Source: Anaerolineae bacterium (lineage in GTDB: Bacteria; Chloroflexota; Anaerolineae; Aggregatilineales; Aggregatilineaceae). Taken from it: 7,474 nucleotides of DNA. Position 1 is the stretch's first letter. The number at the start of each line of letters is the position of its first letter. A program made the translations under genes and the position numbers. The DNA is taken from positions 1 through 7,474 of the forward strand of contig JAFGJA010000310.1 in NCBI GenBank assembly GCA_016929355.1. The letters run 5' to 3'. The notes beneath the pieces were generated by a model. The model saw nothing but the letters and a program-made list of their open reading frames with translations, did not search any database and was not told the DNA's origin. Positions 1-6,459 of this stretch are shown here, piece by piece.

Positions 1-60
1 GGTTGTGGGAGATGATCAAACAACGGCAAGGTTTCTCGCTAGAAATCGTCATTCCGTCTG

Positions 61-77
61 CCGCAACTTGATTGCGG
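61..77. repeat. Short perfect inverted repeat near the left edge
   Basis: CCGCAA and TTGCGG form a perfect 6-bp stem around the 5-base loop CTTGA. No T-tract follows on either strand, so it does not look like an intrinsic terminator. The rest of 1-141 shows no gene I can defend. Function unknown; it may be chance. Confidence 0.25.
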
Positions 78-141
78 TCTACTGAGACTCGATTGCACAC
101 TATATCTAATGGAGATAACTTGTAGATTTGGCCTGATCACA

Positions 142-216
142 TAGGGGCGAATCAATCCGAACCTCTGGTTCGCGTTCGCCCTGGGCCGACCAGCGTGTCG
201 GCCCCTACATGGGGCC
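142..216. repeat. Compound palindromic intergenic repeat (TAGGGGC...GCCCCTA type)
   Basis: The element is bounded by the inverted ends TAGGGGC (142-148) and GCCCCTA (201-207). Inside are nested stems: GGGCGAA (145-151) with TTCGCCC (175-181), enclosing CGAACC (158-163) with GGTTCG (167-172). A perfect 8-bp hairpin follows, GGGCCGAC (183-190) with GTCGGCCC (197-204). A third stem, GGCCCC (200-205) with GGGGCC (211-216), shares bases 200-204 with the second, so the two cannot form together. Multi-hairpin palindromes with such ends occur as dispersed intergenic repeats in Chloroflexota and cyanobacteria; whether this one is dispersed cannot be seen from one window. It lies 42 bp beyond the last gene of the minus-strand cluster and may stabilise or end its transcript, although no T-tract follows on that strand. 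Confidence 0.6.
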
Positions 217-231
217 ACTTTTAATTGTTTT
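200..231 (+). terminator. Possible intrinsic terminator, plus-strand direction
   Basis: A 6-bp all-G/C stem (200-205 with 211-216, loop TACAT) is followed after two bases by a T-rich run containing TTTT at 219-222 and 228-231. This fits a rho-independent terminator for a transcript coming from the left, which would be convergent with the minus-strand genes. No plus-strand gene is clearly visible at 1-140, so the gene it would serve is unknown. The hairpin could simply be part of the palindromic repeat. Confidence 0.3.
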
Positions 232-257
232 CTCCATAATCACGCAGCCAAACAGCG

Positions 258-1022
258 CTACGGCGTGCGGCGCAAAATCACATATTCTTGCTCATCGTCA
301 GCATTTACGCGCGTTAAAAACCCTTCTATAAACGTGGCTGAATAATAGCGCGCTGGCAGTTCATAGACGATCTCCCAGGTTTGATTTTCCGTTAATTCAA
401 TCCCTGTCCACTCGACAATCGAACTGTTCGGCACTTGAAACGTGACGGTGTACTGAACTGGTTCGCCCTCAAAATTGCCGATGCCGATATTGATCACCGT
501 CTGGCTGTCATCCGCCCAGATTGCCCAGAACTGCGTGTAACGCTCACGGGGGCGTGTGGCCGCGCCCTGATACGCGATAAAAACGGCTACCGCCACAATC
601 GCGCCCGCCAGCACCAGCAGCATCGTCTGGTTGAGCGGGAAGGTCGTTTTAAGCACGTAGAAGGGCGGTTTCGCTTCGATTTGGAGACGGAGCAAGGTGA
701 CGGTGTTGGCAACCAGCGTAATGCCGCCCAAATACAAAATCCACGAAATCGCCTCTAAGCCCATGTGGGTCAAATTCAGCAGCAGCGCGCCCAATGCGGA
801 TACGGATAAACTCAGCCCTAACGCAAACACCAATTCTTCAAAGAGGTCCAGAGGTTCGCGCAAAAACAGCGCCGACGTGATCGCATAACCGGGCAGAAAC
901 GTCACCATCATCAAGGCGGTCACTGCCTGAAACAGGCCCATATCCAGGCCCGCCAGCGTCACCAGAATGATGAGCGACGTGACCAGAATACTGAGAATCG
1001 AATCCAGTTCTTTCGATTTCAA
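258..1022 (-). CDS. DUF1616-family membrane protein
   Basis: This predicted 254-residue membrane protein resembles the DUF1616 family. The N-terminal part has about five hydrophobic segments (roughly residues 8-27, 32-53, 63-84, 91-112 and 132-151), with the characteristic FLPGYA turn at 42-47. A soluble C-terminal part (about 155-254) carries the family pattern of a YTQFW strand (162-166), then IGIGNFEGEPVQYTVTF (179-195), a beta-sandwich-like region probably on the outer face. The family has no established biochemical role; it is often found beside glycosyltransferases and other envelope glycan genes, especially in archaea. The start is TTG: in this frame a TGA stop lies nine codons upstream and TTG is the only usable initiator after it, with GGGTGA close by as a Shine-Dalgarno-like sequence. 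It begins 4 bp after the methyltransferase stop, so the two are probably co-translated. At 254 residues it seems short for the family. Confidence 0.8.
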   Translation of the reverse strand: MKSKELDSILSILVTSLIILVTLAGLDMGLFQAVTALMMVTFLPGYAITSALFLREPLDLFEELVFALGLSLSVSALGALLLNLTHMGLEAISWILYLGGITLVANTVTLLRLQIEAKPPFYVLKTTFPLNQTMLLVLAGAIVAVAVFIAYQGAATRPRERYTQFWAIWADDSQTVINIGIGNFEGEPVQYTVTFQVPNSSIVEWTGIELTENQTWEIVYELPARYYSATFIEGFLTRVNADDEQEYVILRRTP

Positions 1023-1026
1023 ACGA

Positions 1027-1968
1027 TCACCCGGCTGGTTTTTCCATCAACAATACGAAGTAGAGATAGACCCCACGATGCACGTCTTGGATATTGCTCA
1101 CGTAGTAGATCGTCGTGTTAAACCCTTCACCTGGCGACAACACCCGCCGTTGCAGCGCATCCAGATCATAAAAGCGCCCAAAACGATTATTCCACCAGGG
1201 CATTTGTACGACGCGCGCACCTTCATCCCACACAATACCGGGCCGGGAAATAAGCGGATCGGTCAAGATGCAATGTTCGGTGGTGAGGAATAGCGGCAAA
1301 AGACACAGCACCCCACCGGGCTTCAAAACACGGTAGGCTTCTCGGATAAACCCGCTATCGGCATTACCTTCGAAATGCTCGAATGCATTATGCAGCACCA
1401 ATTTGTCGGCAAATTCATCCGGGATTTGCATGTCGGCGGCGCTGCCCCCAATATGATCACCGTGTATGCCGGGCGGATAGATCAGGTCTTGGCGGTAAAC
1501 TTTTGCCCCGGTCATCTGGTTAACGACATTCGGGAAAACCGACCATTCGCTAGCCACATCAATGATCACATCTGAGGGTTGAATATCCATCAGTTCGAGT
1601 GACACATAGTATTCGATCAGCTTTTGGTCGCGCCAGCCGCCCGCATCAATTGGCCCCCCGGCATAACAGCGCGGATACTTCCATTTTTTGACATGCTCGC
1701 GGAAGCCCTGCACATCGGTTTGGTGTTCTTTAAGGGGCACACCTAACGAAGCAACCGTTTCAAATTCCGCATTTTTGATCATGGTCACTGCGGCTTGATT
1801 CGCAATGGCCTGCTTGCCGCCCAACACATACCATTGAAACACACGCGGCACACGCACCACCATCCCCAGCACAAACTTGAATCCCTCAACGAGCGCCGCC
1901 CCATAGCCGCGCTGTTCAGCAACACGCCCCATCAGATTAGTCAGGTAACAAAAAAAAGGTTTGATCAC
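1027..1968 (-). CDS. Class I SAM-dependent methyltransferase
   Basis: A probable S-adenosylmethionine-dependent methyltransferase of 313 residues; the acceptor is unknown. The Rossmann core lies about residues 130-235. Motif I is DVIIDVASEWS (133-143), where the usual GxGxG is replaced by a glycine-poor loop. An acidic motif, AADMQIPDE (177-185), follows, then HNAFEHFEG (193-201) and the post-core LKPGG turn (215-219) typical of methyltransferase type 11 proteins. The N-terminal 130 residues and the C-terminal 80 are not recognisable. The GTG at 1968 was chosen because AGGAG sits 7 bases upstream; the longer frame starting with TTG at 2007 would place that ribosome site inside the gene. No signal peptide is seen, so it is probably cytoplasmic. 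Its position next to a glycan-type membrane gene cluster suggests methylation of a sugar, lipid carrier or surface polymer, which is inference. Confidence 0.75.
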   Translation of the reverse strand: MIKPFFCYLTNLMGRVAEQRGYGAALVEGFKFVLGMVVRVPRVFQWYVLGGKQAIANQAAVTMIKNAEFETVASLGVPLKEHQTDVQGFREHVKKWKYPRCYAGGPIDAGGWRDQKLIEYYVSLELMDIQPSDVIIDVASEWSVFPNVVNQMTGAKVYRQDLIYPPGIHGDHIGGSAADMQIPDEFADKLVLHNAFEHFEGNADSGFIREAYRVLKPGGVLCLLPLFLTTEHCILTDPLISRPGIVWDEGARVVQMPWWNNRFGRFYDLDALQRRVLSPGEGFNTTIYYVSNIQDVHRGVYLYFVLLMEKPAG

Positions 1969-1975
1969 GGGTCTT

Positions 1976-1980
1976 CTCCT
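1976..1980 (-). promoter_or_regulatory. Shine-Dalgarno sequence of the methyltransferase
   Basis: AGGAG on the minus strand lies 7 bases before GTG at 1968. It decides the start of the methyltransferase gene, making the protein 313 rather than 326 residues long. Confidence 0.65.
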
Positions 1981-2034
1981 CGGAAAACACAATACACCAG
2001 ATGCCAATCAGGGGCGGTGAGTCCCTCATCTTTA

Positions 2035-2063
2035 ATCATAATCAGAGTCCACAGCAATACCAA
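2035..2063 (-). promoter_or_regulatory. Putative sigma-70 promoter for the methyltransferase-DUF1616 pair
   Basis: On the minus strand TTGGTA (2063-2058) and TATGAT (2040-2035) are separated by exactly 17 bases. They match the consensus -35 at four of six positions and the -10 at five of six. The site lies in the only sizeable gap of the cluster (1969-2078) and would give a leader of about 60 bases before GTG at 1968. This suggests the last two genes can be expressed separately from the four upstream genes. No hairpin terminator was seen in the gap, so read-through is also likely. Confidence 0.35.
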
Positions 2064-2078
2064 CGGCGTTAGACCCCG

Positions 2079-3968
2079 CTATCCACAATAAGATAGATCA
2101 ACTTGATAAATGGCAATAATACCGTTATCGAAAATACGGTTGAAACGATCCAACGCATCAAATTTCTGAATCGAACTTATATACATCGTGTCATCATACA
2201 GCCCCTGTTCGGCCTCGTCGTAATAAAACCCACCCATTGGCGGGTATTCGGTGAACCGGTAATCCATCAACACGTACTGTATTTGGCCCACGCACAATGC
2301 CTCATAATTGCCAGGATCGAGACTGCCGGATAGGAAAATACTGAAGGTGTTAATGTCATAATAGGCATCTGAGACAATAAGCTGTCCCCCGAATGCATTC
2401 AACAACGCCCCATTAATACGATCCGCTATGAAATGCCCTTTTGCGCCGATATGATCGCGTGTCCAGAGCGCCGTTTCGATACCCGTCGCCTCAACAGAGC
2501 GAGTATCCGCGCTCGCCAGATAGGGTCCCGGCAGTTGGGCATACTGGGGGAAACTGAGGATCACGCCATCCCAAAACAGAAACACGATGATCGCCGCCCC
2601 CACGAACTGCCGAAAATAGCTATTCACCCGCGTCGGGAAAAGATTCACGACGACAATCGCCATGACAAACGCAATCCCGATATACATAAACGCGGTGACA
2701 CGCGCGGCGAGTTCCGGTCCCACCGACGTAAACCGCAGCAGTTGCGTGACCGGGAACAACAAGCCGATCACCGTCAGCACCAGATAAGGTTTTTGCGCTC
2801 GATGATCGCGCCAGATAAACAACGCCCCCAAACACAGGCTGAGGAAAATAAACAGCGTCGCCAAGTACATCACAATTAGTTTGATCCAGGGAATCGTGAC
2901 GCCACTTTCGTTTGAGCCTAATGAGCGTCCCGCTTCTTCGCGCAGAATCACTTTCCCCAAATCCAGAATCGCGCCGCTCAGGACCGGGACCAGATAGTTA
3001 ATGGTCGCATTGGCAACGTAGATCATCCAGGAAAACGTGACAACCACCGCCAACACACTAAACGTCACCATATAGTTGCCACCCGAATCGGCACGCAGCA
3101 AAATAAACCGCAGCCCGCCCCACAACACCACCATCCCCAGTAAATAGTAACTGGTGATATGATGGGTGATAATTGTCGCCAACAGTGCGAGAATGACCAC
3201 GACACTTAAACCCACGGCCCGCTCTGTATCGCTGGAAAGCCGGTATTGCAGCCCCATCAACACCAGTCCCATTGTCACAATTGCCAGCGATTCATAGGAA
3301 AACTGCGCGTCAAAAAACAAAAAGTGCGGATTGGTCATATACAACAGCGTGGCAATACTTGATACGCGCGATGCCCCGGCGACCTGCTCAAAAAAGAGAT
3401 AGATGGTAAGCACAAAGGTGATGCGCGCCATCAGAATGGTCAGGACGCCTGCCGTGAACAAATCCAGCCCACTCAGCGAGACAATCGCGGTGGCGACGCT
3501 GTGCAAGCCGGGATACAACGGGCCAACCGGCAACAAACTGTTCTCACTAAACAGATGATCGGTTACGAGAATATCCTGTGAAGTCCGGTATTGCAGCAGT
3601 TCATCAAAAAAGGTGAAATACAACGGGCTATGCATCACCTTGATCAAATACATGCCAATGCCGATCATCAACAGCAGGGCCAACCGTTCACGCCGGGCCG
3701 GATACGGTGACAGAATCCGAAACGCGGGCACAAAGTAGAACACAAACAGCGACAGCAAAAACAGCAGTTCATGATGGGCGGTTTCGCGGCGCGCCCCGAC
3801 AAAAGCCAGCGAGACACCGAGTAAACCGAGCGCACCAATCACACTAATGATCGGGAACCAGCCCCAATTCATCATTTCAGCATCGGTTATAGCCCGATCG
3901 TGATGAACCGTGGATAGACTCGGTCCCAACACCCACTGCCGAAATTGCGACTTCACAAAGTGGATCAT
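2079..3968 (-). CDS. Polytopic membrane protein, probable GT-C-fold glycosyltransferase
   Basis: A 629-residue protein with roughly 12-13 hydrophobic segments between residues 36 and 472 and a soluble C-terminal domain (about 485-629). After the third hydrophobic segment comes FFDELLQYRTSQDIL (120-134), followed by a loop with LLPVGPLYPG (145-154). An acidic Asp-Glu pair (122-123) in the first large outward loop is the hallmark of GT-C enzymes, which transfer sugars from polyprenyl-phosphate donors outside the cytoplasm (GT39/ArnT/PMT-like). THHITSYY (268-275) inside the membrane region is another possible functional patch. The donor, acceptor and exact family cannot be named from sequence. 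The ATG overlaps the stop of the upstream BcsB-like gene by one base (TAATG) and no Shine-Dalgarno is evident, so translation is probably coupled. It could instead be a polymerase or flippase-type protein. Confidence 0.6.
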   Translation of the reverse strand: MIHFVKSQFRQWVLGPSLSTVHHDRAITDAEMMNWGWFPIISVIGALGLLGVSLAFVGARRETAHHELLFLLSLFVFYFVPAFRILSPYPARRERLALLLMIGIGMYLIKVMHSPLYFTFFDELLQYRTSQDILVTDHLFSENSLLPVGPLYPGLHSVATAIVSLSGLDLFTAGVLTILMARITFVLTIYLFFEQVAGASRVSSIATLLYMTNPHFLFFDAQFSYESLAIVTMGLVLMGLQYRLSSDTERAVGLSVVVILALLATIITHHITSYYLLGMVVLWGGLRFILLRADSGGNYMVTFSVLAVVVTFSWMIYVANATINYLVPVLSGAILDLGKVILREEAGRSLGSNESGVTIPWIKLIVMYLATLFIFLSLCLGALFIWRDHRAQKPYLVLTVIGLLFPVTQLLRFTSVGPELAARVTAFMYIGIAFVMAIVVVNLFPTRVNSYFRQFVGAAIIVFLFWDGVILSFPQYAQLPGPYLASADTRSVEATGIETALWTRDHIGAKGHFIADRINGALLNAFGGQLIVSDAYYDINTFSIFLSGSLDPGNYEALCVGQIQYVLMDYRFTEYPPMGGFYYDEAEQGLYDDTMYISSIQKFDALDRFNRIFDNGIIAIYQVDLSYCG

Positions 3969-6193
3969 TAGCGAAACAGCCGGAAAATGATTCTGCCTAA
4001 TGCCGCCAGTGAGATCAAGACAATCAAAAAGGCCGTGATCATCAGGATCAACTGCTCAATTTCCGAGAGTGAGGCTTCATCCGCCGCATTGTCCGTAATC
4101 ACCGCACCTGTTGGGGCAACGGCAGTGGGGGCGGCGGTAGGTTCTGCCGGGGCGGAAGGCGTTTCCGCTTCGGGCAGTTCGCTCACTTCGGACTGGATTA
4201 CGTCTGGCTCGATATATACGGGGCGGAACATATCAGCCACGCGGTAAACAATCACCGGGTCTTGATTCGCCTGGACCATCGCAATCGCCCCGGTTTCGTT
4301 AACCGGCGGAATACGCTCATAAAAGGCCTGGTAGCTGAGTTCCGTATCGCCATAGAGCATTAGCACACTGCGCTCGCTGTTCCAGGGCGAAGTCGTCGCC
4401 TGGATAATGCCGGTTTGGGGATAGTCCAGCAACGCCATGACTTCTGCGGGCAGTTCTGTACCTTCCAGGAAACTCTCGCGTAGCGGTTGTTGGCCGATCA
4501 TGATCAAATGATAATCGGCGTGAGAAGCCGATGTCACTTGATCGGCAGTGGTCAGGGAAAGATCAAAGTCCTGCGGCGCATATTCACCCAGGATCGCGGC
4601 TAAGGACAACGCGGCATCATAATCGGCCTGCGTCGGGGCGATAGGCAGCACAATCGCCACCGGGCTGTTGCCGGGCACATCGTTCACATAGGGATAGGGA
4701 AACGAATGTAAATCGGGTTGGGTATCGTAGGTATGCGGCAGATCAAAGTATGAATCGGCGTAGATTTTCACCCAATTTGTTTCCACCAAAAACATCTCGC
4801 AACCGTCATGCGGCAGCGGACTGGCGATCATCGCTTTGAGGTCCAGGCTGCGGGGTGAACTCGCACTTTGCGCCCAGTTATTGAGCGCGCGCGCGGGCAG
4901 TTCTAAGGCCACCCACCGATCCCCATCACCAGCCGTAATGTCAATCGTCCCGATATAGATGTCATTGATATAGATCACCATGAACGTATCCGCTTCGCGC
5001 AGCGTCGGACTGAACGCCACATGCAGCGTTAAACGGGACCCCGCGTCTAAAATCCAACCGGAGGGGCGGCGGAAGTAATAATAAGCGCCCATCATCCCCA
5101 CGCCCTCGATGGTGCGATCATAGTCGCCAAGTTGATCAAATGTGACCCGATCTGTGGTCCAGGCCGGCGGTTCGAGCGGCGCAGGGCGCACCTGCAACGC
5201 CTCAATGATCTCATAGGTATCGCTGAAAAATTGGATCGTATCCGCATCAGCGAAAGCGCGTCCGGCCAGCACCAAGCCACTCTCAGCCGAAGCCGTGACC
5301 AGCAGCACATTGCGCGCCGCATTCCAGGGCGACGGGATAATTTGTACGACACCAGCCGATGGGTCAACGACCTCGGCCATTGCTTCATCGGTGGAAGTCA
5401 TCAATTGCCCTTCTTCAGATAAAAGCGTATCATCCAATTCCGCTATGAGCGGCAATCCGTCCGGTGTGCCCACCAACACCAGATGCGCCGTATTCTTCTG
5501 GTCATCCGTGAGCGTATTTGACGTAGCGAACGTCAAGGGCAAATGATCAACCGTCAGGCCGGAGCCTAAACGCGCCGCCACCTGCGCTGCCGTTGTCAGC
5601 GTGACCGGATCGGGATTCTCCGGCAGCACAAACACGACGGGCGGCGGATCAGACAAGCGAGACTGGGTAAAGATCGCGTCCGGCAGTTCGGCTAAAGTAG
5701 GTGGGCCAGAACGACCTTGCAGTGACATCGTGATCGTTGACGTTTTCTGGATGATCAGCCATTGCCCCGGATTATTGGTATATTCGCACGGTTCGTTTGT
5801 TATCCGCAAATGCGCCTTGAAACTTAAGAGTACGCCTGTATCGCCAAGCAAATCCACCGGGACGCTGACCGGGATAGTCCCGCTCTCGGCGGGGCGGATG
5901 CTGGTCAGTTGTTGGTTATTCGCCAGCACCGTCAGCGTTGCGTCAGTCGGATTTAACAGGGGTGAGGCGGTGTAATGAATCGCTACTGCAAGAGCATCTT
6001 CGATAATCCAGTTGCTCTGAAACGGTATCCAGACATCGGCGGATGCATACAACCCTTTAAGCTGAACGTCACCGGTTCCAATGTCCTGAAACGTAAGCTG
6101 GATCGTCCCGGCCTGCGCCCGAACCGGAGCCATCTGGCCGGATGGGAAAACAAGGGTAATGAGCAATACTGCCATGAACAGTTTGAGTCGCAT
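3968..6193 (-). CDS. BcsB-like cellulose/glucan synthase accessory protein
   Basis: A 741-residue exported protein with the full plan of BcsB, the periplasmic or outer-face partner of the cellulose synthase BcsA. It has a signal peptide (1-26, hydrophobic core FMAVLLITLVF, cleavage likely after PVRA), then carbohydrate-binding-like domain 1 (about 30-165, with C136 before a QW), flavodoxin-like domain 1 (about 185-325), a second carbohydrate-binding-like domain (about 345-485, C465 before a NW) and flavodoxin-like domain 2 (about 510-650). A Pro/Ala/Thr-rich linker (680-695) and one C-terminal membrane helix (about 712-735) end the protein. The motif SPWN-x3-R-x-V-L occurs in both halves (288 and 602 onward). 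ATG at 6193 was chosen over GTG at 6217 because GGAGG lies 10 bases before it and it starts directly at the signal peptide. No BcsA is present in the window, so the polymer need not be cellulose. Confidence 0.8.
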   Translation of the reverse strand: MRLKLFMAVLLITLVFPSGQMAPVRAQAGTIQLTFQDIGTGDVQLKGLYASADVWIPFQSNWIIEDALAVAIHYTASPLLNPTDATLTVLANNQQLTSIRPAESGTIPVSVPVDLLGDTGVLLSFKAHLRITNEPCEYTNNPGQWLIIQKTSTITMSLQGRSGPPTLAELPDAIFTQSRLSDPPPVVFVLPENPDPVTLTTAAQVAARLGSGLTVDHLPLTFATSNTLTDDQKNTAHLVLVGTPDGLPLIAELDDTLLSEEGQLMTSTDEAMAEVVDPSAGVVQIIPSPWNAARNVLLVTASAESGLVLAGRAFADADTIQFFSDTYEIIEALQVRPAPLEPPAWTTDRVTFDQLGDYDRTIEGVGMMGAYYYFRRPSGWILDAGSRLTLHVAFSPTLREADTFMVIYINDIYIGTIDITAGDGDRWVALELPARALNNWAQSASSPRSLDLKAMIASPLPHDGCEMFLVETNWVKIYADSYFDLPHTYDTQPDLHSFPYPYVNDVPGNSPVAIVLPIAPTQADYDAALSLAAILGEYAPQDFDLSLTTADQVTSASHADYHLIMIGQQPLRESFLEGTELPAEVMALLDYPQTGIIQATTSPWNSERSVLMLYGDTELSYQAFYERIPPVNETGAIAMVQANQDPVIVYRVADMFRPVYIEPDVIQSEVSELPEAETPSAPAEPTAAPTAVAPTGAVITDNAADEASLSEIEQLILMITAFLIVLISLAALGRIIFRLFR

Positions 6194-6203
6194 CGCGTCT
6201 ATG

Positions 6204-6208
6204 CCTCC
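6204..6208 (-). promoter_or_regulatory. Shine-Dalgarno sequence of the bcsB-like gene
   Basis: GGAGG on the minus strand lies 10 bases before ATG at 6193. The alternative GTG at 6217 has no such site upstream. The site supports a start directly at the positively charged end of the signal peptide (MRLK). Confidence 0.55.
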
Positions 6209-6223
6209 GTGCCCCACCGCAAG

Positions 6224-6451
6224 TTAGATGAGGTTCAGCCCCAAAATCAGCAAAAAAACAAACAACAACGGTACAATACCAACCAACACAATTTGGCGAT
6301 AGTAGCGCGTCAATTCGGAGTGAACACCTGTGACCAGTTCGCGCTGGATAATGAGTACAATCAACACCAGCACGGCAATCGGTTGCAGCGTGTCATAGAT
6401 CGCCGCACTATTCAGGCTGGAAACGGTTGTCGGCGTAAAAATCGTATCCAT
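6224..6451 (-). CDS. Small two-helix membrane protein of unknown function
   Basis: A 75-residue protein I do not recognise. It has a polar N-terminus (about 1-20), one hydrophobic helix (about 21-36, TLQPIAVLVLIVLIIQ), a short charged loop (37-52, RELVTGVHSELTRYYR) and a second very hydrophobic helix running to the C-terminus (53-75). It has no signal peptide and no known motif. The open frame extends back to 6559 over the protease gene, but ATG at 6451 is the sensible start: it follows the protease stop by 8 bases and has AAGGGA about 11 bases upstream. Its place between the protease and the BcsB-like gene, with short gaps on both sides, argues it is a real gene and perhaps a small subunit of the same membrane complex or a substrate of the protease; both ideas are inference. 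Confidence 0.65.
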   Translation of the reverse strand: MDTIFTPTTVSSLNSAAIYDTLQPIAVLVLIVLIIQRELVTGVHSELTRYYRQIVLVGIVPLLFVFLLILGLNLI

Positions 6452-6459
6452 CAGGTCAC

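Noticed and set aside
1..52. Minus-strand ATG at 52 opening a frame that leaves the window (MTISSEKPCRCLIISHN)
   Set aside because: It has only 17 codons and no properly spaced Shine-Dalgarno sequence; it cannot be told from chance.
1..85. Plus-strand open tails ending at TGA 69-71 (LWEMIKQRQGFSLEIVIPSA...) or TGA 83-85, possibly the end of a convergent gene
   Set aside because: Two frames are open at once, neither has a recognisable motif and the piece is under 30 codons. The possible plus-strand terminator at 200-231 is the only hint that one could be real.
142..216. Canonical rho-independent terminator for the minus-strand cluster
   Set aside because: The hairpins are strong, but on the minus strand no T-tract follows any of them, so an intrinsic terminator in that direction is not supported.
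2620..2835. Minus-strand open frame of 71 codons within the GT-C-like gene
   Set aside because: It is an out-of-frame reading of the GT-C-like coding sequence with no recognisable features.
435..2879. Plus-strand open frames at 435-758, 697-888, 967-1293, 1375-1575, 1795-2091, 2103-2333 and 2433-2879
   Set aside because: Each lies opposite a well-supported minus-strand gene, has low-complexity Arg/His/Gln-rich or otherwise non-protein-like composition, and shows no motif or ribosome site. They are shadows.
3968..6193. Assignment of the locus as a standard cellulose synthase operon (bcsABZC)
   Set aside because: Only the BcsB-like component is seen; no GT2 catalytic subunit, cellulase or BcsC-type pore is present in the window, so naming cellulose as product would overreach.
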